Shown: one piece after another, positions 16,458-23,377 of the stretch
Layout of the letters: the number at the start of each line of letters is the position of its first letter
Numbering within the stretch: the first letter of the stretch is position 1
Source: PALSA-505 sp963702235
GTDB taxonomy: Bacteria > Actinomycetota > Actinomycetes > Streptosporangiales > Streptosporangiaceae
NCBI GenBank assembly: GCA_963702235.1
Contig: CAVPBZ010000011.1
Location: forward strand, 1-64,000
Reading direction: 5' to 3'
Length of the DNA: 64,000 nt
The notes under the pieces: generated by a model
What the model was told of the DNA's origin: nothing
The model's database searches: none
What the model saw: only the letters and a program-made list of their open reading frames with translations
Program-made: the position numbers and the translations under genes

Positions 16458-17159
16458 TCAGGCCCTCCGGGCCGCGTCTGCGGCGGCGGCCCGCCGGGAA
16501 TGCGCCAGGGCGACGATCACGCCGACCACCTCGGCGACGTTGAGCGTGGTGGAGTCGATCGGCACGGCGTCGGCTGCCTGCTCCGTCTGCGGGGCATCCA
16601 GCCGGTCCCTGCGCGCCTGCTCGGCCAGCGTCAGCTCGACCGTCGCGGCGGGATCGGCGGCCAGGTCGGCGGCGCGGCGGCGGGCACGGGCGGTCTCGGC
16701 GGCGGTGAGGAATACCTTGACCGCCGCGTCCGGCGCCACCACGGTACCGATGTCGCGTCCCTCGGCGACGATCCCGCCGGCCTCCGCGCACGCCTTGGCG
16801 ATGATCTCCCGCTGCCGGGCGATCAGGTGCCTGCGCACCTCGGGAACCAGAGCCACCGCGCTGACCGCGTTGGACACCGGCCGGTCGCGGATCGGGCCGG
16901 ACACGTCAGCGCCGTCCACGGTCACATACGGCTGGTCGGGATCGGTGCCCACCTCGATGGCCGGGCGGGACGCGCTGGCGGCTACGAGCGCGGTGTCGGT
17001 CACGTCGGCGTTCCTGTCCAGCAACCACCAGGTCAGCGCGCGATACATGGCGCCGGTGTCCAGATAGCGCAGGCCGAGCGCCCGGGCCGCCCCGCGCGCG
17101 GCACTCGATTTGCCGGAGCCGGAGGGTCCATCTACCGCGATGACAAGGCAATCAGCCAC
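16458..17159 (-). CDS. cmk: cytidylate kinase
   Basis: A 233-residue CMP/dCMP kinase. P-loop GPSGSGKSS is at about 11-19, the CMP-binding segment is YLDTGAMYRALTWW, and the RDIGTVV motif follows. It converts (d)CMP to (d)CDP for nucleic acid synthesis. The start is GTG 17159. Its C-terminus ends in an Ala/Arg-rich run at the edge of the 54-bp array. It lies between tyrA and der, as is usual in actinobacteria. Confidence 0.96.
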   Translation of the reverse strand: MADCLVIAVDGPSGSGKSSAARGAARALGLRYLDTGAMYRALTWWLLDRNADVTDTALVAASASRPAIEVGTDPDQPYVTVDGADVSGPIRDRPVSNAVSAVALVPEVRRHLIARQREIIAKACAEAGGIVAEGRDIGTVVAPDAAVKVFLTAAETARARRRAADLAADPAATVELTLAEQARRDRLDAPQTEQAADAVPIDSTTLNVAEVVGVIVALAHSRRAAAADAARRA

Positions 17160-17252
17160 GAAGTGATGCTACCGGCGCCCCGCCTGCCCTCCGTCCGGCC
17201 GCCGCCTGCCCTCCGTCCGGCCGCCGCGCTCCCCTCGCGCCTGTACGCAGCC

Positions 17253-17323
17253 ACTTTCCATGCGGTACGTCAAAGTACCATCACAGTTTGTCCCGATATA
17301 CGGTGACGCTCCGCATGGAAAGT
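17253..17323. repeat. 13-bp perfect inverted repeat with nested hairpin
   Basis: ACTTTCCATGCGG (17253-17265) pairs exactly with CCGCATGGAAAGT (17311-17323). Overlapping the left arm and running into the 45-base loop, GGTAC and GTACC form a smaller hairpin. No U-run follows on either strand. Confidence 0.7.
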
Positions 17324-17380
17324 CGGGTGATCATGGAAATCAGCGGGGAGTGGTGCTGGGCGGGCCGCCTGGCAGCCACC

Positions 17381-17443
17381 TTGCACACGCTACGACCAAA
17401 AGTCGGGAAGAGTCATCGTTTTCTGTGGTCGTAGCGTGTGCAA
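17381..17443. repeat. 18-bp perfect inverted repeat
   Basis: TTGCACACGCTACGACCA (17381-17398) is the exact reverse complement of TGGTCGTAGCGTGTGCAA (17426-17443), with a 27-base loop containing AAGTCGGGAAGAG. An 18-bp perfect stem is longer than most intrinsic terminators, and there is no U-tract. Confidence 0.8.
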
Positions 17444-17570
17444 AGTCGGGATGATCATGATGCCCTCCCGATCCCTGGTCGGGCTGGGGGCGTGGGCCGG
17501 CCGGGCGCAGCCGGACAGGGCGCCGAGCCCCGCCGGCTCTGCATGCCTGCCCTCGCGCTCCGGGCTCCAT

Positions 17571-17620
17571 GATCGATGGCGAGTTCTGACCCTCAGGTGG
17601 GGGGTAACTCGGCATCGATC
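17571..17620. repeat. dispersed palindromic element, copy 1
   Basis: GATCGATGGCGAGTT (17571-17585) and AACTCGGCATCGATC (17606-17620) pair at 14 of 15 positions. The loop holds ACCC and GGGT, which can extend the stem. It lies 35 bases past the tyrA stop. A related element follows the last gene of the window (63888-63940). Confidence 0.65.
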
Positions 17621-17654
17621 TTGCTTGCTCGGGCGGCTGGCTGCGCGAGACGCC

Positions 17655-19346
17655 TTAACCAGCAGCACCGCCGGGCCCCGGGTCGGGCTGGGGGGCGTGA
17701 GCGGGCCAGCCGCAGGCGGACAGGGCCGCTGCCAGAGGGGCGGCCGCGGCGGGGTTGACCGCGAGCTCGGCGACGCCGGACGGCAGGCCCGGGGAGTGCT
17801 CGATGCCGATGTCCTCGATGTTGACGCCGGCCTCCCCGCACGCCTGGAAGAGCCGGGCCAGCTCACCCGGCTGGTCCGGGATGACAACCTGGACGATCGC
17901 GTACCGTGTCGCCGGGCCCGCGTGCTTGCCCGGAATCCGGGCGACGCCTGCCCCGCCGGCGTCCAGCAGCGCAGCCAGTCGCGCGGCCGCCTTCTCCCCC
18001 GTCTGGCCGGTCAGTGCCGCCTCGGGGTCCGTCTGTGCACCGTCGGCTGCCTCGGCGTCGGCGAGTGCGCCGGCGGCTTGGCGGAGGTCGTCCGCGACGA
18101 GCGCGAGCACCTCGCTGACGCCGGCCGCGTTGGCCAGCAGGATCTGGGTCCACAGTGCGGTGTCGCCGGCCGCGATCCTGGTCACGTCCCGCAGTCCCTG
18201 GCCGGCCAGGCCCAGCGCCCCGTCCGAGGCGGCGGCCAGCCGGGCCGCCATGGCCGCGGCGACCACGTGCGGCGCGTGCGAGACCAGCGCGACCCAGCGG
18301 TCGTGCTCCTCGGCCGCCGCCGTGACCGGCTCGGCCCCGCAGGCGGTGACGAGTGACGTGACGGACGCGATCGCGCGCGGCGTGGTCTCGGCTGCGGGGC
18401 ACAGCGCCCACGGGCGGCCGAGGAACAGGTCCGCGCGGGCCGCGGCGGGGCCGCTGCGCTCGCGTCCGGCCAGCGGGTGCCCCGGAACGTAGCTGGCCAG
18501 GTCGCAGCCCAGGGCGCGCACCATGGCGAGCGGGCGGGCCTTCACGCTGGCCACGTCGGTGTAGCAGGCCGCCAGCCCGGCGGCCTGGGCGGCCGCGAGC
18601 ACCGGGGCGACCGCGTCCGGCGGGACCGCGAGCACGGCGAGATCGGCGGCACCCCCCGGCGGCGGCGCGAGCAGGGGAGCGGCACCAACCGGGGACGCGA
18701 GGCCGGGCGCGGCACCCGCGGCGGACACAGGAACGGGCGCAGCACCCGGAGCGGACGCAGGGACAGGCGCACCCGCGGCGGACACCGGAACGGGTGCAGC
18801 ACCCGGAGCGGACGCAGGGACAGGCGCACCCGCGGCGGACACAGGAACGGGCGCAGCACCCGGAGCGGACACAGGAACGGGCGCAGCACCCGCGGCGGAC
18901 ACAGGAACGGGCGCAGCACCCGCGGCGGACACAGGAACGGGCGCAGCACCAGGAGCGGACGCAGGGACGGGCGCAGCACCGGCAGCGGGCGCAGGAACGG
19001 GCGCAGCACCCACGGCGGGCGCAGGAACGGGCGCAGCCCCAGGAGCGGACACAGGAACGGGCGCGGCACCCGCGGCGGACGCAGGGACAGGCGCGGCATC
19101 CGCGGGGACGGGCCTGCCGCCTTCCGCCGGGGCAGGGAGAGGTGCGGCGGCGGGGAGCAGGTCTCCGGCGCCGAGGGAGGCCGCCATGCTGGCGGCGCGG
19201 TGGTCGCCGTCGGCCAGCCATACGCGGACGCCGCGCTCGCGCAGCGCGAGCCCGATAGACGTCCCGATCAGGCCAGTGCCGATGATCACGACACCACCCG
19301 GGAACAGCGCGCCGGGCGGCCCGGGGGGGCCCGGGCGGGTGGTCAC
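17655..19346 (-). CDS. tyrA: prephenate dehydrogenase with large repeat insertion and ACT domain
   Basis: A 563-residue enzyme of tyrosine synthesis that oxidises prephenate with NAD. The Rossmann motif GTGLIG is at 23-28, the first acidic residue that contacts NAD is near 46, the catalytic segment is VPGHPLAGRERSGP, SHAPHVVA follows, and a C-terminal ACT domain begins at about AIVQVVIPDQPGELARLFQA. The family is normally nearer 360-400 residues. Here about 165 extra residues (65-232), mostly PGAAPVPVSA-type decapeptides, interrupt the NAD domain just before ADLAVLAVPP. The start is GTG 19346, overlapping the aroH stop by four bases. Confidence 0.93.
   Translation of the reverse strand: MTTRPGPPGPPGALFPGGVVIIGTGLIGTSIGLALRERGVRVWLADGDHRAASMAASLGAGDLLPAAAPLPAPAEGGRPVPADAAPVPASAAGAAPVPVSAPGAAPVPAPAVGAAPVPAPAAGAAPVPASAPGAAPVPVSAAGAAPVPVSAAGAAPVPVSAPGAAPVPVSAAGAPVPASAPGAAPVPVSAAGAPVPASAPGAAPVPVSAAGAAPGLASPVGAAPLLAPPPGGAADLAVLAVPPDAVAPVLAAAQAAGLAACYTDVASVKARPLAMVRALGCDLASYVPGHPLAGRERSGPAAARADLFLGRPWALCPAAETTPRAIASVTSLVTACGAEPVTAAAEEHDRWVALVSHAPHVVAAAMAARLAAASDGALGLAGQGLRDVTRIAAGDTALWTQILLANAAGVSEVLALVADDLRQAAGALADAEAADGAQTDPEAALTGQTGEKAAARLAALLDAGGAGVARIPGKHAGPATRYAIVQVVIPDQPGELARLFQACGEAGVNIEDIGIEHSPGLPSGVAELAVNPAAAAPLAAALSACGWPAHAPQPDPGPGGAAG
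18690..19103. repeat. about 12 x 30-bp (some 27-bp) minisatellite inside tyrA
   Basis: Units read GGCGCAGCACCCGCGGCGGA followed by CACAGGAACG with small changes. Two units are 27 bp, and every length is a multiple of three, so the frame is kept. The array codes for alternating AGAAPVPVSA and PGAAPVPVSA decapeptides, with decayed copies at each edge. Confidence 0.9.
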
Positions 19347-19705
19347 TGGGCGATGTCCAGCCGCAGCGCGGCCGCGCCGCGCAGGTAGACGTGCCGGATC
19401 GCCGAACGCGGCCGGTCGGTCTCGACGTGCATGAGCAGCCGGACGACCCGCGGCATCGCCGTCGGCATGTCGATCTCGGTCGCGCACAGCAGCGGGACGT
19501 CGTGGAACCCGGTCTTGCGCGCGGCCAGCGCGGGGAACTCCTCGGTGAGGTCGGGGGTGGCGGTGAACAGGACACTGATCACGTCGTCGGTGACCAGTTC
19601 GTTGCGCTCCATCACCTCGGCCACGAGTTCCGCGGTTCCCTCGATGATGGCCTCCCGCTGGTTGGCCTCCACCTGGACGGCACCCCGGATTGCCCTGACC
19701 GGCAC
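19343..19705 (-). CDS. aroH: chorismate mutase, AroH type
   Basis: A 120-residue monofunctional chorismate mutase of the trimeric AroH class, converting chorismate to prephenate, the substrate of the next enzyme, TyrA. The N-terminus VPVRAIRGAVQVEAN places an Arg at position 7, as in the Bacillus enzyme, and the core LCATEIDMPTAMPRVVRLLM matches the family. The start is GTG 19705 with GAGGAGG five bases upstream; the open frame extends to 19801 without homology. It overlaps tyrA by GTGA. Confidence 0.95.
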   Translation of the reverse strand: MPVRAIRGAVQVEANQREAIIEGTAELVAEVMERNELVTDDVISVLFTATPDLTEEFPALAARKTGFHDVPLLCATEIDMPTAMPRVVRLLMHVETDRPRSAIRHVYLRGAAALRLDIAQ

Positions 19706-19734
19706 GGATCCTCCTCGTTCGACCGCTTGATGAA

Positions 19735-19796
19735 CCTTTTTCAACCTCAGGAGATCCATCAGCTCTCCGCGGTGCACAGCGGACGGTTGAAAAAGG
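19735..19796 (-). terminator. inverted repeat between rluB and aroH
   Basis: CCTTTTTCAACC (19735-19746) is the exact reverse complement of GGTTGAAAAAGG (19785-19796); with the flanks the stem reaches 15 of 16 matches. It starts 18 bases past the rluB stop and ends 30 bases before the aroH start, so it may end rluB transcription or regulate aroH-tyrA. Confidence 0.5.
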
Positions 19797-19813
19797 CTCA
19801 CTGCTCTACCAGG

Positions 19814-20587
19814 CTACAGACCAACTGCCTGGTAGAGCTCGCCTATTTCGGCGGTGGTCAGCTCGCGGCTGCGCCCCGGCGGCAGCGAGCCCAGCCGGAC
19901 CGGTCCGAGCTGGGTGCGCACCAGGCGGCTGACCGGGTGCCCGGCCTCGGCCAGCATCCGCCGGACGATGTGCTTGCGCCCCTCGTGCAGGGTGATCTCC
20001 ACCAGCGCCCTGGACCCTGACCGGTCGACCACCCGGAACCTGTCCGCGGTCGCCACGCCGTCCTCGAGCTGGATGCCGGTGGCCAGCCGCCGGCCGAGGC
20101 CGGAGGGCACCGACCCGGTCACGTCGGCCAGGTAGGTCTTGAGCACGCCGTACCGGGGGTGGGCGAGCCGGTGCGCGAGCTCGCCGTCGTTGGTGAGCAG
20201 GATCAGGCCCTCGGTGTCGTAGTCCAGCCTGCCCACGTGGAACAGCCGCTCGCCGCCGCTGGGCAGCAGGTCGGCGATGGTCTTGCGGCCGCGGTCGTCG
20301 GACATCGCGGTGAGCACCCCGGGGGGCTTGTTGAGGGCCAGGTAGACCAGATCCTGGCGGGACGGGATGCGGCGCCCGTCCACCTTGATCACCTGGCGCT
20401 CGGGATCGACCCGGGCGCCGAACCTGCGGACGACCTGCCCGTCGACCTCGACCCTGCCCTCGCCGATCAGCTCCTCGCAGGCCCGCCGGCTGCCGACGCC
20501 CGCGGCGGCGAGCACCTTCTGCAGCCGGACGCCTTCGGGGCCGTAGGCGTCGACGAGCGTGTCCCGCTCCTGGTCGTCAGGGACCAT
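19814..20587 (-). CDS. rluB: 23S rRNA pseudouridine synthase, RluB/RsuA family
   Basis: A 257-residue RsuA-family enzyme. The N-terminal S4 RNA-binding domain (VRLQKVLAAAGVGSRRACEE) is followed by the catalytic domain with the nucleophilic Asp in VGRLDYDTEGLILLTND. It isomerises a uridine in rRNA, by analogy with RluB in helix 89 of 23S. It overlaps scpB by 11 bases, in the conserved segregation/pseudouridine cluster. Confidence 0.93.
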   Translation of the reverse strand: MVPDDQERDTLVDAYGPEGVRLQKVLAAAGVGSRRACEELIGEGRVEVDGQVVRRFGARVDPERQVIKVDGRRIPSRQDLVYLALNKPPGVLTAMSDDRGRKTIADLLPSGGERLFHVGRLDYDTEGLILLTNDGELAHRLAHPRYGVLKTYLADVTGSVPSGLGRRLATGIQLEDGVATADRFRVVDRSGSRALVEITLHEGRKHIVRRMLAEAGHPVSRLVRTQLGPVRLGSLPPGRSRELTTAEIGELYQAVGL

Positions 20588-21194
20588 GACCCGCGTCCTG
20601 CTCGTCCTCGACGTTCTCCGGCAGGAACGGCGCCAGCGCCGGCAGCTCGGCCAGGCTGGCCAGGCCGAGCCGCTCGAGGAAGTAGTCGGTGGTCCGGTAC
20701 AGGATCGCGCCGGTCTCCGGATCGGTCGCCTGCTCCTCCACCAGCCCGCGCAGGGTGAGCGTGCGCATCACCCCGTCGCAGTTGACGCCGCGGACCGCCG
20801 ACACCCGGGCCCGGCTCACCGGCTGCCGGTAGGCGACCACGGCGAGGGCCTCCAGCGCGGCCTGGGTGAGCCGTACCTCCTGGCCGTCGGTGAGGAACCG
20901 CTCCACCACCGGGGCGCACTCCTCCCGGGTGTACAGCCGCCAGCCGCCGGCGACCTCGCGCAGGTCGAAGCCGCGGCCTTCGGCGGTGTAGGCGGCGGAC
21001 AGCGCGCGCAACTCGGCGGCCACCTCGTCCCTGGGCCGCTCGAGCACCTGGGCGAGCAGCAGGTCGGAAACGGGTTCGTCCACCACGAGCAGGACGGCCT
21101 CCATGCAGGTGCGCAGGCCGGGCAGCTCCTGGGTCCCGCCGCCGGCCACGTCGGCGGCGTCAGCGGGGCTCGGATCGGAGCCGTTCGGTATCAA
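20577..21194 (-). CDS. scpB: segregation and condensation protein B
   Basis: A 205-residue ScpB, a two-winged-helix partner of the SMC-ScpA complex that compacts chromosomes. Core motifs include EAVLLVVDEPVSDLLLAQVL, TQAALEALAVVAYRQPVSRA and RGVNCDGVMRTL. The start used is TTG 21194, one base past the scpA stop; GTG codons further in are alternatives. Acidic tail FLPENVEDEQD. Confidence 0.93.
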   Translation of the reverse strand: MIPNGSDPSPADAADVAGGGTQELPGLRTCMEAVLLVVDEPVSDLLLAQVLERPRDEVAAELRALSAAYTAEGRGFDLREVAGGWRLYTREECAPVVERFLTDGQEVRLTQAALEALAVVAYRQPVSRARVSAVRGVNCDGVMRTLTLRGLVEEQATDPETGAILYRTTDYFLERLGLASLAELPALAPFLPENVEDEQDAGHGP

Positions 21195-21195
21195 T

Positions 21196-22002
21196 TTATT
21201 CTTCGCCTTCCTTCTCCTGCGTCCCGGTCCAGGTGACGTACAGCTCGCCGAGCGGGGCCAGCTGCTCGAGGGAGACCGCCGCCTCGCGGTAGAGCTCGAG
21301 CAGGGCCAGGAACCTGGCCACCACCTCGTACGTCCCTGCGCAGTCCGAGGTCAGGCCCCGGAAGGTGGCCCGGCCGAGCTCGCGGAGCTTACTGCTGATT
21401 ATCTCCGCCTGCTCGCGGACGGTGGTGCGCGGCGTGTGGATGTGCTCGGTCGAGACCACCGGCGGCGGCCTGGGCGCGAGGGTGCGCGCGGCGATCCGGG
21501 CGAACTCGGCCGGGCCGAGGCCGAGCAGCACCTCGGGCAGCAGGCTGGCGAACCGCGGCTCGAGCGGCACCCGCCGCGGGAAGCGCCGCGCGGCCGACGC
21601 CATCCGGCCCGCGAACACCGCCGCGACTTCCTTGTAGGCGCGGTACTGCAGCAGCCGGGCGAACAGCAGGTCCCTGGCCTCGAGCAGGGCCAGGTCCTCT
21701 TCGTCCTCGACCTCGCCGGCCTGCAGCAGCCGGGCCGCCTTGAGGTCGAGCAGCGTGGCGGCGACGACGAGGAAATAGCTGGCCTGGTCCAGGTCCCAGC
21801 CGCCGGCCAGTGCCCGGATGTACCCGATGAACTCGTCGGTGACCTGGGAGAGCGCGACTTCGGTGATGTCCAGCTTGTGCTTGGAGATGAGCGCGAGCAG
21901 CAGGTCGAAGGGACCTTCGAACACGTCGAGATGGACCTGGAAGCCGGCGGTACCGCCCGTCTCCGCGGGGGCTACCTCACCGGTCGTCGGGTAATCCGTC
22001 AC
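21196..22002 (-). CDS. scpA: segregation and condensation protein A
   Basis: A 268-residue kleisin that bridges the SMC head domains. The N-terminal domain contains FEGPFDLLLALISKHKLDIT and the C-terminus has the winged-helix segment FLALLELYREAAVSLEQLA. The start is GTG 22002, inside the end of the preceding small gene (26-base overlap). All parts of the family are present. Confidence 0.95.
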   Translation of the reverse strand: MTDYPTTGEVAPAETGGTAGFQVHLDVFEGPFDLLLALISKHKLDITEVALSQVTDEFIGYIRALAGGWDLDQASYFLVVAATLLDLKAARLLQAGEVEDEEDLALLEARDLLFARLLQYRAYKEVAAVFAGRMASAARRFPRRVPLEPRFASLLPEVLLGLGPAEFARIAARTLAPRPPPVVSTEHIHTPRTTVREQAEIISSKLRELGRATFRGLTSDCAGTYEVVARFLALLELYREAAVSLEQLAPLGELYVTWTGTQEKEGEE

Positions 22003-22300
22003 CTGTATCCGTTCGCGCGCGCAGGCCCAGCCGGATGGCCAGCACGCTGTCTTCCCCCCGTGCGTCCAGGTCGGCGAGCAGGACGGTGATCGCCTCCCGG
22101 ACCAGGCGTCCCCGGTCGACCGGGATGCCGTAGCTGCGCAGCGTCAGCCGGCCCTGCTCCACGTCGAGCAGCTCGTCGGCGGACAGGTAGACCGTGATCT
22201 TCTGAGTGTGCGCCTCGCGTCCGCTGGCCGGGCGCTGGGTGGGGACGGGAAGACCAGCCGGGACCGGGCGCAGCAGCTCGGCGATACCAGGTAGTCTCAC
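21977..22300 (-). CDS. small ribbon-helix-helix-like protein between parA and scpA
   Basis: A 107-residue protein. After a Pro-rich N-terminus, the sequence KITVYLSADELLDVEQGRLT, then RSYGIPVDRGRLVREAITVL, has the strand-helix-helix pattern of RHH DNA-binding proteins. GTG 22300 overlaps the parA stop by four bases, which decides the start. It could be the centromere-binding partner of the ParA encoded just upstream, but this is inference; no ParB-type gene lies nearby. Confidence 0.75.
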   Translation of the reverse strand: MRLPGIAELLRPVPAGLPVPTQRPASGREAHTQKITVYLSADELLDVEQGRLTLRSYGIPVDRGRLVREAITVLLADLDARGEDSVLAIRLGLRARTDTGDGLPDDR

Positions 22301-23214
22301 CCGCCGGGACCTGGACCCCCGGGATCCGCCTGCTGCTGTTGCCACCGCTCCAGCACCTCCTTGGCAAGCTCACGATACGAGCTCGCCCCCATGGAAGAGG
22401 AGTCGAAACGAGTTATTGGCTCCCCGGCCACCGTGGCGTCAGGGAACCGCACGGTGCGGTTAATCACCGTATGGAACACCTTGTCGCCAAAACCCTGCAC
22501 AACGCTGGACAGTACTTCGCGGGTGTGCAGAGTGCGCGAGTCGTACATGGTGGCGAGCAGGCCATCCATGATCAGCCTGGGGTTCAGCCGGCGCGAGACC
22601 TTCTCGATCGTCTCCATCAGCAGCGCGACCCCGCGCATCGCGAAGTACTCGCATTCGAGCGGGACGAGCACCCCGTCGGCGCAGGCGAGCGCGTTGACGG
22701 TGAGCAGGCCGAGGGAGGGCTGGCAGTCGATCAGCACGACGTCGTACTCCGGCAGCGCCGGCTCCAGGACGCCGCCGAGCACGTACTCGCGGCCGACCTC
22801 GTGCACCAGCTGCACCTCGGCGCCGGACAGGTCGATGTTGCTCGGCAGCAGGTCCATGCCGTTGACATTGGTCTTGATCACCACGTCGCGGACGGTGACG
22901 CCGCGCTCCATCAGCAGGTTGTAGACCGAGCTCTCCAGCTCGTGCGGCTGGATGCCGAGACCGACCGACAGCGCTCCCTGCGGGTCGAAGTTGACGAGCA
23001 GCACCCGCCGGCCGTACTCGGCGAGAGCGGCGCCCAGGTTGATCGTGGTCGTGGTCTTGCCGACCCCGCCCTTCTGGTTGCAGACCGCTGCCACCCGGGC
23101 CGGACCATGGCTGAGCAGGGGCTCGGGCTCAGGGAACACCGGGAGCGGGCGGCCGGTGGGACCGAGCCGTCCGGCCTGCGCAGATTTGGGCTTAGTCAAG
23201 CGGGATGTTGCCAC
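22297..23214 (-). CDS. ParA family ATPase
   Basis: A 305-residue deviant Walker-A ATPase. KGGVGKT is at 48-54, the switch region FDPQGALSVGLG and Walker B VVLIDCQPSLGLLT follow. The N-terminal 40 residues are a Pro-rich extension. It lies between xerD and the RHH/scpA/scpB genes, a set concerned with chromosome separation. It is probably not the main parA, because that gene normally pairs with parB at the origin. The start is GTG 23214. Confidence 0.93.
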   Translation of the reverse strand: MATSRLTKPKSAQAGRLGPTGRPLPVFPEPEPLLSHGPARVAAVCNQKGGVGKTTTTINLGAALAEYGRRVLLVNFDPQGALSVGLGIQPHELESSVYNLLMERGVTVRDVVIKTNVNGMDLLPSNIDLSGAEVQLVHEVGREYVLGGVLEPALPEYDVVLIDCQPSLGLLTVNALACADGVLVPLECEYFAMRGVALLMETIEKVSRRLNPRLIMDGLLATMYDSRTLHTREVLSSVVQGFGDKVFHTVINRTVRFPDATVAGEPITRFDSSSMGASSYRELAKEVLERWQQQQADPGGPGPGG

Positions 23215-23343
23215 CAGCTGCCGAACCTCCCGAGCGGACTAGCAAAAGACTCCGCTGAAACCCGGACTCTAGGGCCTGGGGCATGCCGCGGCAAGCCGAC
23301 TCACCGGTTAGCCCTGATATGCACAGAACATGATCTTGGTAAG

Positions 23344-23377
23344 GCGGTGCGGAGCGGTCAGCGGTGCGGAGCGGTCA
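23344..23377. repeat. 17-bp perfect tandem duplication at the xerD stop
   Basis: GCGGTGCGGAGCGGTCA occurs twice in a row (23344-23360 and 23361-23377). The last three bases of each copy are TCA, so the minus-strand xerD stop codon has been duplicated. Confidence 0.85.

Larger units (their letters stand above)
17160..17654. other. cmk-tyrA intergenic region with three long inverted repeats
   Basis: 495 bases without a convincing gene. Going leftward from tyrA (in its own direction) it holds the palindrome at 17571-17620, the 18-bp inverted repeat at 17381-17443 and the 13-bp inverted repeat at 17253-17323. The word AAAGTCGGG recurs at 17319, 17399 and 17442, twice followed closely by GATCATG. 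These structures may end tyrA transcription or form structured RNA ahead of cmk. Confidence 0.6.

Noticed and set aside
18477..19388. Long plus-strand frames opposite the tyrA repeat
   Set aside because: They are shadows of the repeat (HRNGRSTRG-type low complexity) and are antisense to a well-supported gene.
22297..23214. Plasmid or integrated-element origin suggested by parA with a small RHH gene
   Set aside because: The genes are embedded in the conserved xerD-parA-scpA-scpB chromosomal order with overlapping codons and no rep, transposase or attachment site.
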